A stretch of DNA of 11,300 bases. Source: JAVKSL01 sp039583695. GTDB lineage: Bacteria; Actinomycetota; Acidimicrobiia; Acidimicrobiales; JAJPHD01. Location: positions 1 to 11,300 of the forward strand of contig JAVKSL010000082.1 of assembly GCA_039583695.1 (NCBI GenBank). The letters are read 5' to 3'. The notes beneath the pieces are model-generated. The model was given only the letters and a program-made list of their open reading frames with translations, ran no database searches and was not told the DNA's origin. The number at the start of each line of letters is the position of its first letter. The stretch's first letter is position 1. Below, piece by piece: positions 3,880-11,300 of the stretch. The position numbers were made by a program, and so were the translations under genes.

Positions 3880-6530
3880 TCCACGCGCATGTACGACCAG
3901 GGATCCCCCGACAGGTCGGTGACCTGCTCACACCAGTAGCGGATGGCCGCATCCTTCTGGTCGGTGCCGTCCCATACCCGGCCCTTGGTCTCGATGATCC
4001 AGTTGACCTCGCCACCCTCGCTCCCCTGCACGACCACCCAGTCGGGGAAGTACCGCCCGAGCGCCCCGCTCGGCTTCAGATACTCCACCCAGAACCGGGT
4101 GAAGTGCTCGGCCAGTGCGGCAAAGCGGAGAACGTCTGGTTGTTCCGCCAGGAACTCGCCGAATTGGGTCTCGAAGGGGTTGAAGGTGGCCACGTAGTTG
4201 AAGATGGTCTTGTCGCACACCGTGTGCTGGCGGCGCCATAGATACGGCACCGTGGCCGACAGCAGGATGGACGAGCCGGTCAGCTCCAGTGGCTGGGACT
4301 CAGCGGTCAGGGCGCCCAAGCATCGGGCGAGCAAGCCCGCCACTCGGTCCTGGTTGAGCGGATCGGCCAGAAACATACGCACCGTCTCGGCGTCCAAGTC
4401 GACGGGCTCGCCAAAGCACCGTCGGGCAAGGTAGGTGCGAATCAGGGGGTAGAGCTGCGCGAAGGCCCCTGTCAGTCCGGCCGCGGTCTCGGTTTTGCTC
4501 ACGATCCGGGTCACCAGCGCCGCCGCCAACATTGGCCGCTGGCGTTGGACCACCAAGTCGTCGTGGGTGGTGCCCACTGTCCCGTGTTCGACGCTCAGAT
4601 GCTGCGCCCGAGAGCGGGCGATGTCACCGATGTTGAACGCCGGCTCAGTCTCGGCCGGCTGGAAGTCACCCAGACGAAAGTAGGAACGCCGTATGGTGGC
4701 CCCTGTGTGGGGGATGGCGATGTCGAACGCGATCCGCTCGGCGACCGCCTGAATGGTGATCGGCGGGAGGGGCGGCTTGTTCTTGGTCGGGATGCACACT
4801 CCCTCGCCTTCGAGCTCCCGCACAAAGCTCTCAAAGCCTGGGGTGCCGAGCACCTCCAGGACCTGCCGGTCCTCTGGACCCAGCTCACGCATGAGTCGCA
4901 GCCCCCGTCCCACCGCCTGCTCGGGCAGGATCTTGGCCTCAGCGGTTCCTGGGCGCAGCCCCAGCACCACGGTCACGTTGCGAACATCCCAACCCTCCCG
5001 CAGCACCATGACGCTCACCACCACCCGCACAGGACTGGTGGCCAGGTCGATGTCCCGGGCACTCTCCCGCAAGTCTTCCAGATCGGCCTTCCTGACCTCG
5101 CCGTGGGTGTCGGTGTGGATTACCAGTACCTCCTCGGGCTTCAACCCGAAACCAGAGGACTGACCGGTAAGCCAGGCGCCGATCCGATCCGCGTGAGGGA
5201 TGTTCTCGCACATGACGAACATCACCGGCTTGGTGCCGGGGATCGCCTTGAAGGCTGCAGCGTGGGCATCCAATCGCTGTACCCCAGCCACCACCCACTC
5301 CCCGTACTTGTCGATGACCTCCGCACCGGTGACGTGCTCGGGACCGGGTTTATCCACCATATGCAAGATCATCGGGGCTTTGACGATGCGGTCCTCGACC
5401 GCTTGCGCCAGCGGGTAGTCACAAATGATCCAGGGGAAGTGTCCGCCGTTCTGAAACCTCGGCGTGGCGGAGAAGTCGATCCACGCGGCCAGACCATGCG
5501 GCAGCTTCCGGTGCAGTGCGAGAAGGACTTGGTTCCATTGCAGGGCGTTGTCATGGACGTGGTGGGCCTCGTCGTTGAGCACCACCAGACGGTCGAGGTT
5601 TCGTAGCCGGTCCAGCACCGACCGCCCCTGCGTAGCGGCGTTGCCAGCCGGCTTGCGGCCGAGTAGCGCCTCGACGGCGTTGGCGGGCGTCCAATCGGAG
5701 TCGTTGGCGTGGAGCTGGTCGATGTTGGTGACGAACAGATTGCCGCCGCCTCCGGGTTCGGTCGACTCGCCGCGCAGGATGACCTTCATGTCGAAGCTCC
5801 ACCCGGGTGGTATTAGGGGCTTATCACGAAAGACGTGCCCGTTGGCGAAGTCCACCTTGAGCCGCTCGAAGACGATGACGTTGGGGGCCAGCACCAAGAA
5901 GTTGGTCGACAGGGGGGAGCCGAGCTCACGGCGAGCGTGGAAGTAAGACCATACGATCACCAGCGCCATCACCAGGGTCTTGCCCGAGCCGGTGGCCATC
6001 TTCGCCGCAAAACGGGCCAGGCCCTCAGGCGGCAGGCCGATCCGGGCTGGTGACAGATTCTCCCTGGGGATCTGGGCGAACCGGTTGCCCTCCATGTCGG
6101 TCTCGAAGGTCACTGCATCGTCCAGGACGCTGGTTGTACGAATCTCGGCGAATCTCTCGATCAGGGTTCGGACATCGGACGCCCGCTCGACCTCGACCAG
6201 ATAGGCCAAGGTCTCGATGGCCTCGCGCTGGCCCCAGTAGAGGGCGAAGGGAGGCTCGATGGTGCCCTCTGCCTCGAAGAACCACCAGCGGAAGAGTTCG
6301 CGCGTCGTGTTGGATGCTCCCTCGTATCCGGCCTTGCGCCAGGCTCCAACCGCGTCCCGAAGTCTGTTCACGAGGAGCATCTGGGAGGGCCTCCGGCCTG
6401 CGATCACCTCGAACTCGTCGGCTCCTTCAACCTTGCTCAGGTAGCAGTCCGGTTCGGCGCTCGGGTCGCGGCCCTCGATCTCAGGCAGGTCGCGGTCATA
6501 GCTGATGATCGACTTGGGGGTCCCGGCCAT
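3762..6530 (-). CDS. res: Type III-like restriction enzyme Res subunit: DEAH helicase with PD-(D/E)XK endonuclease, 922 aa
   Basis: This is a superfamily 2 helicase-endonuclease. Domains in order: an N-terminal region; RecA-like domain 1 with GSGKT at 181-185, DEAH at 320-323 and SAT at 354-356; RecA-like domain 2 with VLREGWDVRNV at 509-519 and QAVGRGLR at 538-545; a long spacer; and a C-terminal nuclease with PD at 829-830 and the ETK of IIETKG at 847-849. All core catalytic residues are present, and the length is normal for Res. In type III systems Res moves on DNA using ATP and cuts after contact with a second Mod-Res complex. The ATG overlaps the mod stop (TGATG at 6532-6528), so expression is coupled to the methyltransferase. 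The 3' end overlaps the convergent plus-strand gene, and I see no intrinsic terminator after it. Confidence 0.93.
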   Translation of the reverse strand: MAGTPKSIISYDRDLPEIEGRDPSAEPDCYLSKVEGADEFEVIAGRRPSQMLLVNRLRDAVGAWRKAGYEGASNTTRELFRWWFFEAEGTIEPPFALYWGQREAIETLAYLVEVERASDVRTLIERFAEIRTTSVLDDAVTFETDMEGNRFAQIPRENLSPARIGLPPEGLARFAAKMATGSGKTLVMALVIVWSYFHARRELGSPLSTNFLVLAPNVIVFERLKVDFANGHVFRDKPLIPPGWSFDMKVILRGESTEPGGGGNLFVTNIDQLHANDSDWTPANAVEALLGRKPAGNAATQGRSVLDRLRNLDRLVVLNDEAHHVHDNALQWNQVLLALHRKLPHGLAAWIDFSATPRFQNGGHFPWIICDYPLAQAVEDRIVKAPMILHMVDKPGPEHVTGAEVIDKYGEWVVAGVQRLDAHAAAFKAIPGTKPVMFVMCENIPHADRIGAWLTGQSSGFGLKPEEVLVIHTDTHGEVRKADLEDLRESARDIDLATSPVRVVVSVMVLREGWDVRNVTVVLGLRPGTAEAKILPEQAVGRGLRLMRELGPEDRQVLEVLGTPGFESFVRELEGEGVCIPTKNKPPLPPITIQAVAERIAFDIAIPHTGATIRRSYFRLGDFQPAETEPAFNIGDIARSRAQHLSVEHGTVGTTHDDLVVQRQRPMLAAALVTRIVSKTETAAGLTGAFAQLYPLIRTYLARRCFGEPVDLDAETVRMFLADPLNQDRVAGLLARCLGALTAESQPLELTGSSILLSATVPYLWRRQHTVCDKTIFNYVATFNPFETQFGEFLAEQPDVLRFAALAEHFTRFWVEYLKPSGALGRYFPDWVVVQGSEGGEVNWIIETKGRVWDGTDQKDAAIRYWCEQVTDLSGDPWSYMRVDQSVFKPERIASFGDLVAVVAGHNAESDQQLLFEPGNDS

Positions 6531-8452
6531 CAGGGGACTTCCACGGTGATGATCCTGGAGGTGTCGTTACCGAAGATGTCGATGACCTTCACCATCACCG
6601 CGTGATCACCGGGACCGTCATAGGTGTGGGGATCCGAACAAAGGGCCAGCGTGCGGTCCTTGCGGGTGCGGTATGTGACCCAGCCCTGCATGAAGGTGTC
6701 GTCGGCGAAGTCCCAGTCCACCGCCCAGTAGTCCACGTAATCCGACCACTTGGTGATCTTGTCCCGCACCTCGTCGGGCACCAGCTCGGGGTTGGGGATC
6801 ACGAAGTCCCGCAACGTCGCCACGGTCTGGTGCTTGGCCTTGTCAGTCGTCACCGCCACCTCCAGGTAGGCCAGCTCGAAGAAGGTGACGTCGCCCTTGT
6901 CGGCAGCCTGGCGCTCCATCACCTCCCGAGGGATCTGGCGCAGCACCAGCTTGACGCCGCGCGCCTTGGCCTGGTCGGTCATCAGGTCGTGCAGGCCCAT
7001 CTCCCACTCCCACCCGAGGATGTGCAGCTCAGACGCCTTGAGTGCCGCGCACTCGGTGATGCACGCCTTGATCTCGTCGATCGTCACGGGCGAATCCACG
7101 GCGCCGACGTGCACGAAGGCGCTACCGACCCGCCCGTGCAGGTGCTGAAGCCCCACCGCCGGAGTGGCCCGGTACAGCTTGAGGACGAACGCCACGTACT
7201 CGAAGATGCTGGTAACTCCCCCGCCCTTGCGTTTAGCGCCGAAGGTAGTGCTCGACCAGTACTGGCGCTCGTACTTGCCCAAGTTGAGCACCTCAAACGG
7301 CTTACACCCTTCGATCCCGAGTAGTCTCTTGCGTGTGGTGTGAATGGCAAAGCGCCCAAGATCGCACCCGATCCAGCGCCGCCCGAGCTTCTCAGCTACG
7401 ACAGCCGTTGTGCCAGAGCCCACAAACAGGTCCGCCACAAGGTCTCCCGCATTTGAGAAGGCCGATGTAACCCGTTCGACCAACAACTCCGGCTTCTGCG
7501 TCGGAAACGACGTGCGCTCCGCACTGTTACCTTTGATAATGCTTATGTCCGTAAACACGTCATCGGAGAACTTGAACTCTTGGTTGAAGTCGAACAGAAC
7601 ATCTTTACTGACTAAGGCTCGTCCCAACTGATTCTGCACCTTCTTGACTCGCAACGCGATCAGCTTGTCGGTTGATCCAGCGACCGGTCCGTAACGCAGC
7701 ATGTTGTCAGGACCTACCCATCGTTCATACCGGTTCCGATACTCGCTAATCCCGCCAGATTGAGGGTTGAAGCTATAATCGCTCCCTCTCGCATAGACCA
7801 TAATTTGGTCATGACTGTGAGCGAAACGTCGAGTTGGATTGCTCATCTTTCCGTATCGCCATATTAGTTCATTTATGAAGCTGCTCGGCCCAAATATCTC
7901 ATCAAGAACAAGACGAATGGCCGGAGCCACGCGCCAATCGACGTGGACGCTAATCACCCCATTCGTCGCAAGTAACTCGCGCATGAGCTTAAAACGTTCA
8001 CACAAGTAGGCTACGTAATCATTTCCATCATGGCCCCAAATGTCACGATAGGCCTTCTCCTCAATCACCGACTGGTCCTTGCGGAGTTCTAGACTCTCGT
8101 CGCCCACGGCAACCGACATCGAGAAGTCTGCCCCTGTGGCAAAAGGTGGGTCGATGTAGATCAGGTCGACCTTGCCGGCGAACTGGTCCAGGAGGCTGGA
8201 CATCACCAGCAGGTTGTCGCCCCAGATCAGCTTGTTGCGCCAGCCTTCCTCGAAGGTCTCGGCGGGGTCAGGGGTCATGTAGTCGAACAGGGTCATGTTC
8301 TTGGTCTCCTTCGCCACCCTGGTCGCCCGGCTCTCCTTGACCCGCTCGATCACCTGAAAGGGCAAGCTGACTCGCTCAGGCTCCTTGCGCTTGCCGTTCT
8401 CGTCGTACTTGCCGGGCCAGACCAGCTCGGTGCGGGTGATCTCGAAGCCCAT
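6530..8452 (-). CDS. mod: Beta-class adenine DNA methyltransferase, type III Mod-like, 640 aa
   Basis: This transfers a methyl group from S-adenosylmethionine to adenine in a specific DNA site, protecting host DNA from the paired Res. Motif order is that of beta-class amino-methyltransferases: catalytic DPPF at 101-104, the variable target-recognition region between, then FPTQKPELL at 316-324 and the cofactor motif DLFVGSGT at 341-348. The DPPF form points to N6-adenine. A C-terminal domain of about 240 residues (400-640) has no motif I recognise; it includes ELHILGWEWEMGLHD near 480-500. ATG at 8452 overlaps the upstream TGA (TGATG), and the 3' end overlaps the res start in the same way. The target-recognition part is much more AT-rich than the rest, which suggests exchange of specificity. 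A BREX- or DISARM-type methylase is less likely because the partner is a classic Res. Confidence 0.92.
   Translation of the reverse strand: MGFEITRTELVWPGKYDENGKRKEPERVSLPFQVIERVKESRATRVAKETKNMTLFDYMTPDPAETFEEGWRNKLIWGDNLLVMSSLLDQFAGKVDLIYIDPPFATGADFSMSVAVGDESLELRKDQSVIEEKAYRDIWGHDGNDYVAYLCERFKLMRELLATNGVISVHVDWRVAPAIRLVLDEIFGPSSFINELIWRYGKMSNPTRRFAHSHDQIMVYARGSDYSFNPQSGGISEYRNRYERWVGPDNMLRYGPVAGSTDKLIALRVKKVQNQLGRALVSKDVLFDFNQEFKFSDDVFTDISIIKGNSAERTSFPTQKPELLVERVTSAFSNAGDLVADLFVGSGTTAVVAEKLGRRWIGCDLGRFAIHTTRKRLLGIEGCKPFEVLNLGKYERQYWSSTTFGAKRKGGGVTSIFEYVAFVLKLYRATPAVGLQHLHGRVGSAFVHVGAVDSPVTIDEIKACITECAALKASELHILGWEWEMGLHDLMTDQAKARGVKLVLRQIPREVMERQAADKGDVTFFELAYLEVAVTTDKAKHQTVATLRDFVIPNPELVPDEVRDKITKWSDYVDYWAVDWDFADDTFMQGWVTYRTRKDRTLALCSDPHTYDGPGDHAVMVKVIDIFGNDTSRIITVEVP
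7340..8100 (-). other. AT-rich mosaic segment inside mod (target-recognition region)
   Basis: Counting whole 60-base lines, G+C is 26/60 at 7561-7620, 28/60 at 7801-7860 and 23/60 at 7861-7920, against 43/60 at 6901-6960 in the same gene. The frame is intact throughout. The segment corresponds roughly to residues 118-370, from just after DPPF to just after motif I, and so contains the target-recognition domain. The borders are judged by eye. Confidence 0.75.
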
Positions 8453-11300
8453 CAGGCGACCACCTTGGCGTCAATGGTGCCCTGGGAGATGCAATACGAG
8501 CGGAAGTCGCACTCCTTGCAGATGCGCCGATCCGGGGGAACCTCCACCTCGAAGCGCTGCGCCTGGACCGCAGCCACCACCTTGTCGAAGTGCGCCACAG
8601 CCCCAGCCACGTCCTCCGGCAGGTAGTCGAAGCTCATCAGAGCATCCCGTCGGGTACGCTCACCGGTCCAGTACAGCAACAAGCGGTCAGGCCGCCGGCC
8701 GCGGCGGGCCTCCAGGATGTGGGCGTAGATGCACAGCTGCTGATAGTAGGTCTGAAGCGCCGGGTCGCCATCCCTGGGGCGCTGGGTGGCCTTGAAGTCC
8801 AGCACCTCCATGGCTCCGTCGTCAGCCAGGAGCAGGTCGACCGCGCCGGTGAGGATGTAGCCCTGCTTCTCCAGGGAAACATCCACCTCGGTCTCCAAGA
8901 CCCGGTGCATCTGGTCCCGGTTCTCGCGAAAGTAGTCCCTCACTTGTCTCAACGCCGATGCTTTGGCGTTCTCACCGATGGGCCGAACGTCCTTCTTGGC
9001 CAGGTGGCGGAAGTTGAACTCGAAGAGCGCCTCGATCCGGGCGTTGTCGATCTCGTCCACCTTGCCGGCCAACACCAGCCGGTGGATGTCCTCGATGCTC
9101 TGGTGCACCAGCAGTCCGAAGAAGATCACCGCTGAGCGCGACGGCGTGAAGTCGAAGTGGCGGAACATCTGGTACTGGCGGGGGCAGGTCTCGTAGACCT
9201 TGAGGTCGCCGGTGAAGGAGAACGAGCGCTTGGGCGCCAGTCGCTCGCGCATCTCGAAGCCCTGCGCCGCCAGCAGCTCGGTCTTGACGTACGGCCACTG
9301 GGGCTGTCCCTGCCATATCGGGTCAAAGTGACTCTTGGGCAGCTGGGTCGAGCTGAGGACCAGGACCTTCTCAGGCCGAGAGAAGGCCACGTAGTGCAGG
9401 CGCATCCGGTCGAAGGCGGTGACCCGAGCCTCGGGCTCGAACGCTGGCCGGTGGTAGAAGGCACCGAGCCGGCGGTCTACGTCCTTGGCCGATGCCACCC
9501 CGGTGGCCAGCGAGCCCACCACCACTACAGGGAACTCCAGGCCCTTGGCCTGGTGGATGGTCATCACCTGGACGTGGCCCCTGGGGAACGGCTGGTCGGG
9601 GTCCTCGTACTCGTTGATCCCTCCGGAGTGCAGCAGACGGAAGAAGCTGTTGAACAAGTTCAACCGCAGCGAGCCCAGGTTGCGGTGACTGACCACGCTG
9701 TAGTGGTAATAGCGCTGGAAGGTGTTCAACAGCTCGGACAGCGTGGCCAGGTTCCGGGCCCGGTTCTCATTGCCCAGCCATGAGGCGAAGGGCTCCACCC
9801 CCAACAGCTCGTACAGGTAGTCCGCCGGCCGGCGGTCGAGGGCACCGTCAGGTTCGAGGGCATCGACCTCAGCCACGAGCTGTTGCAACTTCTTAGCCAG
9901 GGGGTGCGGATCGCCGTATCGGCGGCCGACCTCGGAGAGTCCCGCATCTACGTAGGCGGCCAGCTCGGATAGCCCCCGGCCCGAGATACTTCCCCGGTCG
10001 TCGCCGTGCCAGCCCAGGACAACCGCAAGGCAGGCGAGCAGAGCCTGCACCTCCTCGTTGTCGAAGTACGCCCGAGCCCGCGGGCAGAAGTACGGGATGC
10101 CGCGCCGGTCGAGCGCTTCGAGGTAGGCGCCGCTGTGCTCAGCCCGAACGCTGTGTAGGAGCAGGGCCACCTGGCTGTAGTCAGTGATGACCTCGTGCTC
10201 GCTCAAGAAGGCCACCAGGTCGGCGAAGCGGTCCGCCTCGTCGCGGCGAGTAGCCCCCCAGATCGAGAACACCGCGGGGTAGTCCGGGTAGACGACCCCG
10301 GGGTCGGACTCGATGGACTTGTCGAAGCGAAAGGCCGGCCCGGCGCTCGGATTGGACCAATCGGCTGCGGCCATGAACTTGTCGTACGCGGCCACGATGC
10401 GGCTGTGCGAGCGGTAGTTGGTGGTCAGCTTGATGACCCGGGCGTCGGGGTAGCGGGCCGGGAACTCCAAGATGTTGCGGACCGTGGCTCCCCGGAAGCG
10501 GTACACTGACTGGTCCTCGTCTCCGACCACACACAGGTTCCCGCTGTCGCCGCTCAGGCGGGCCAGGAGGCGCTCTTGAATGTAGTTGGTGTCCTGGTAC
10601 TCGTCCACCATCACATACCGTGTCGAGGCTCGCACCGCCGGACCCGCGGCCGGATCGTCCAAAAGGTCCAAGAAGAGCTTCTGCAGGTGGGCGAAGTCCA
10701 CTCGGTTCTCCTCAACCAGGGCTGACTCGTAGGTCCGGTATGCCCGAGCCAGGTCACCGAGGAACGGGTCGCCAGATGCCACCAGCGCCTCGACTTCCAC
10801 CAACTCCTCGGTGACCTTGTCCAGGTACTTACGCAGACCCTCGATGGCCGTCCACTTGGTGGCCCAGCGCCCGAGGTATCGACCCGCCAGGTCCGGCGCA
10901 CCCACGATGTCGGCAAAGTGCTCGAAGATGAACAGCACCTGGGTCAGCTCGTCCAGGACCTCGTAGCCGTTGCCGAGCGGGGTGAGGTGGCGGTAGCGGT
11001 CCACGAACTCGTTGCACACTCCGTGGATGGTCCTGGCGCGCAGCGCGCTCAGGTCGACGTCGTAGCCCGCGGCGCCAGCCGTGGTGCGGAGGCGGTCCCG
11101 CAGCTCGAAGGCCGCCTTTTCGGTAAAGGTGCACAGCACCACCTCGTGTGGCTGCGCCAGCCCTGACTTGAGGATGTGCAGGGTCCGGTGCACCAGTGTC
11201 AGGGTCTTGCCCGCTCCCGGCCCCGCTATAAGCAAGACGGGACCCTCGGTTGCTCGGACAGCCTCGCGCTGCGCGGCGCTGAGGCCCCCGAACAGCTCTT
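8452..11300 (-). CDS. UvrD/RecB-like helicase fused to an Fe-S PD-(D/E)XK nuclease (5' end beyond window)
   Basis: This is an SF1A DNA helicase with a C-terminal AddB/Cas4-type nuclease. The frame is open to the right edge, and the usual N-terminal Q-motif segment SAAQREAV lies at 11257-11280, so the true start is outside the window; a TTG at 11235 is only internal. Helicase motifs: GPGAGKT (11203-11223), DEYQD (10591-10605), GDEDQSVYRFRG around 10500-10525, NYRSH around 10405-10420, TIHQAKGLEF around 9533-9562 and VAFSRPE around 9370-9390. Nuclease: GAVD (Asp codon at 8836) then EVLDFKA (DFK at 8791-8799) and QTYYQQLCIYA. Four cysteines fit the Fe-S pattern: CPRQY (9184) and C-x2-C-x5-C at 8491-8520. 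It should unwind and degrade DNA ends. It is coupled by TGATG to mod, so it belongs to the restriction operon rather than being a housekeeping repair enzyme. Confidence 0.92.
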   Translation of the reverse strand, partial: ELFGGLSAAQREAVRATEGPVLLIAGPGAGKTLTLVHRTLHILKSGLAQPHEVVLCTFTEKAAFELRDRLRTTAGAAGYDVDLSALRARTIHGVCNEFVDRYRHLTPLGNGYEVLDELTQVLFIFEHFADIVGAPDLAGRYLGRWATKWTAIEGLRKYLDKVTEELVEVEALVASGDPFLGDLARAYRTYESALVEENRVDFAHLQKLFLDLLDDPAAGPAVRASTRYVMVDEYQDTNYIQERLLARLSGDSGNLCVVGDEDQSVYRFRGATVRNILEFPARYPDARVIKLTTNYRSHSRIVAAYDKFMAAADWSNPSAGPAFRFDKSIESDPGVVYPDYPAVFSIWGATRRDEADRFADLVAFLSEHEVITDYSQVALLLHSVRAEHSGAYLEALDRRGIPYFCPRARAYFDNEEVQALLACLAVVLGWHGDDRGSISGRGLSELAAYVDAGLSEVGRRYGDPHPLAKKLQQLVAEVDALEPDGALDRRPADYLYELLGVEPFASWLGNENRARNLATLSELLNTFQRYYHYSVVSHRNLGSLRLNLFNSFFRLLHSGGINEYEDPDQPFPRGHVQVMTIHQAKGLEFPVVVVGSLATGVASAKDVDRRLGAFYHRPAFEPEARVTAFDRMRLHYVAFSRPEKVLVLSSTQLPKSHFDPIWQGQPQWPYVKTELLAAQGFEMRERLAPKRSFSFTGDLKVYETCPRQYQMFRHFDFTPSRSAVIFFGLLVHQSIEDIHRLVLAGKVDEIDNARIEALFEFNFRHLAKKDVRPIGENAKASALRQVRDYFRENRDQMHRVLETEVDVSLEKQGYILTGAVDLLLADDGAMEVLDFKATQRPRDGDPALQTYYQQLCIYAHILEARRGRRPDRLLLYWTGERTRRDALMSFDYLPEDVAGAVAHFDKVVAAVQAQRFEVEVPPDRRICKECDFRSYCISQGTIDAKVVA

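Noticed and set aside
4545..5606. Long plus-strand open frame of 353 codons
   Set aside because: It lies antisense inside the res helicase, has odd composition (many His, Gln and Pro) and no ribosome-binding site. It is a shadow of a GC-rich gene.
8452..11235. Start of the helicase-nuclease at the TTG at 11235
   Set aside because: The codon lies inside the conserved strand just before the Walker A motif, and the frame continues upstream with a typical AAQREAV segment to the window edge.

Overview
This is a high-GC window, probably from an actinobacterium. The leaderless promoter, the codon bias and the CpaE/MinD-like protein at 3121 fit Acidimicrobiia-type genomes, but that placement is inference only. 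It joins two accessory regions across a short stretch that looks chromosomal.

Left part (1-2909): the right-hand end of an integrative, probably self-replicating element. All genes read leftward on the minus strand: a 291-residue protein of unknown function (1773-2648), an AlpA/Xis-type winged-helix excisionase (1411-1665), two small unknown proteins (1158-1430 and 718-1161), and the N-terminal 239 residues of a RepA-like AAA ATPase that runs off the left edge. The last four overlap at their ends and appear translationally coupled. The 291-residue gene has a probable leaderless promoter. Beyond it, a gene-free stretch holds three 11-bp iterons, a repeated 22-bp motif, and a 48-bp match to the 3' half of a tRNA-Val(CAC) gene. 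The 5' half of that tRNA is missing, so this is read as a displaced att site marking the element's right boundary. The intact tRNA and the integrase should lie to the left, outside the window.

Middle (2910-3879): a spacer with four GGGWCCC sites, then a plus-strand gene for a CpaE/MinD-like protein with a degenerate P-loop. Its last roughly 40 codons run antisense into the next gene, which suggests that its original 3' end was replaced.

Right part (3762-11300): a minus-strand operon of three large genes joined by TGATG stop/start overlaps. They encode a UvrD-like helicase fused to an Fe-S PD-(D/E)XK nuclease (5' end outside the window), a beta-class adenine methyltransferase (Mod), and a type III-like Res helicase-endonuclease. 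All catalytic motifs I could look for are present. Mod and Res form a type III-like restriction-modification pair. The coupled RecB/AddB-like helicase-nuclease is not a standard part of such systems, so the three genes may form a composite anti-phage cassette. The target-recognition part of mod is much more AT-rich than its surroundings, which suggests that the specificity domain was swapped.
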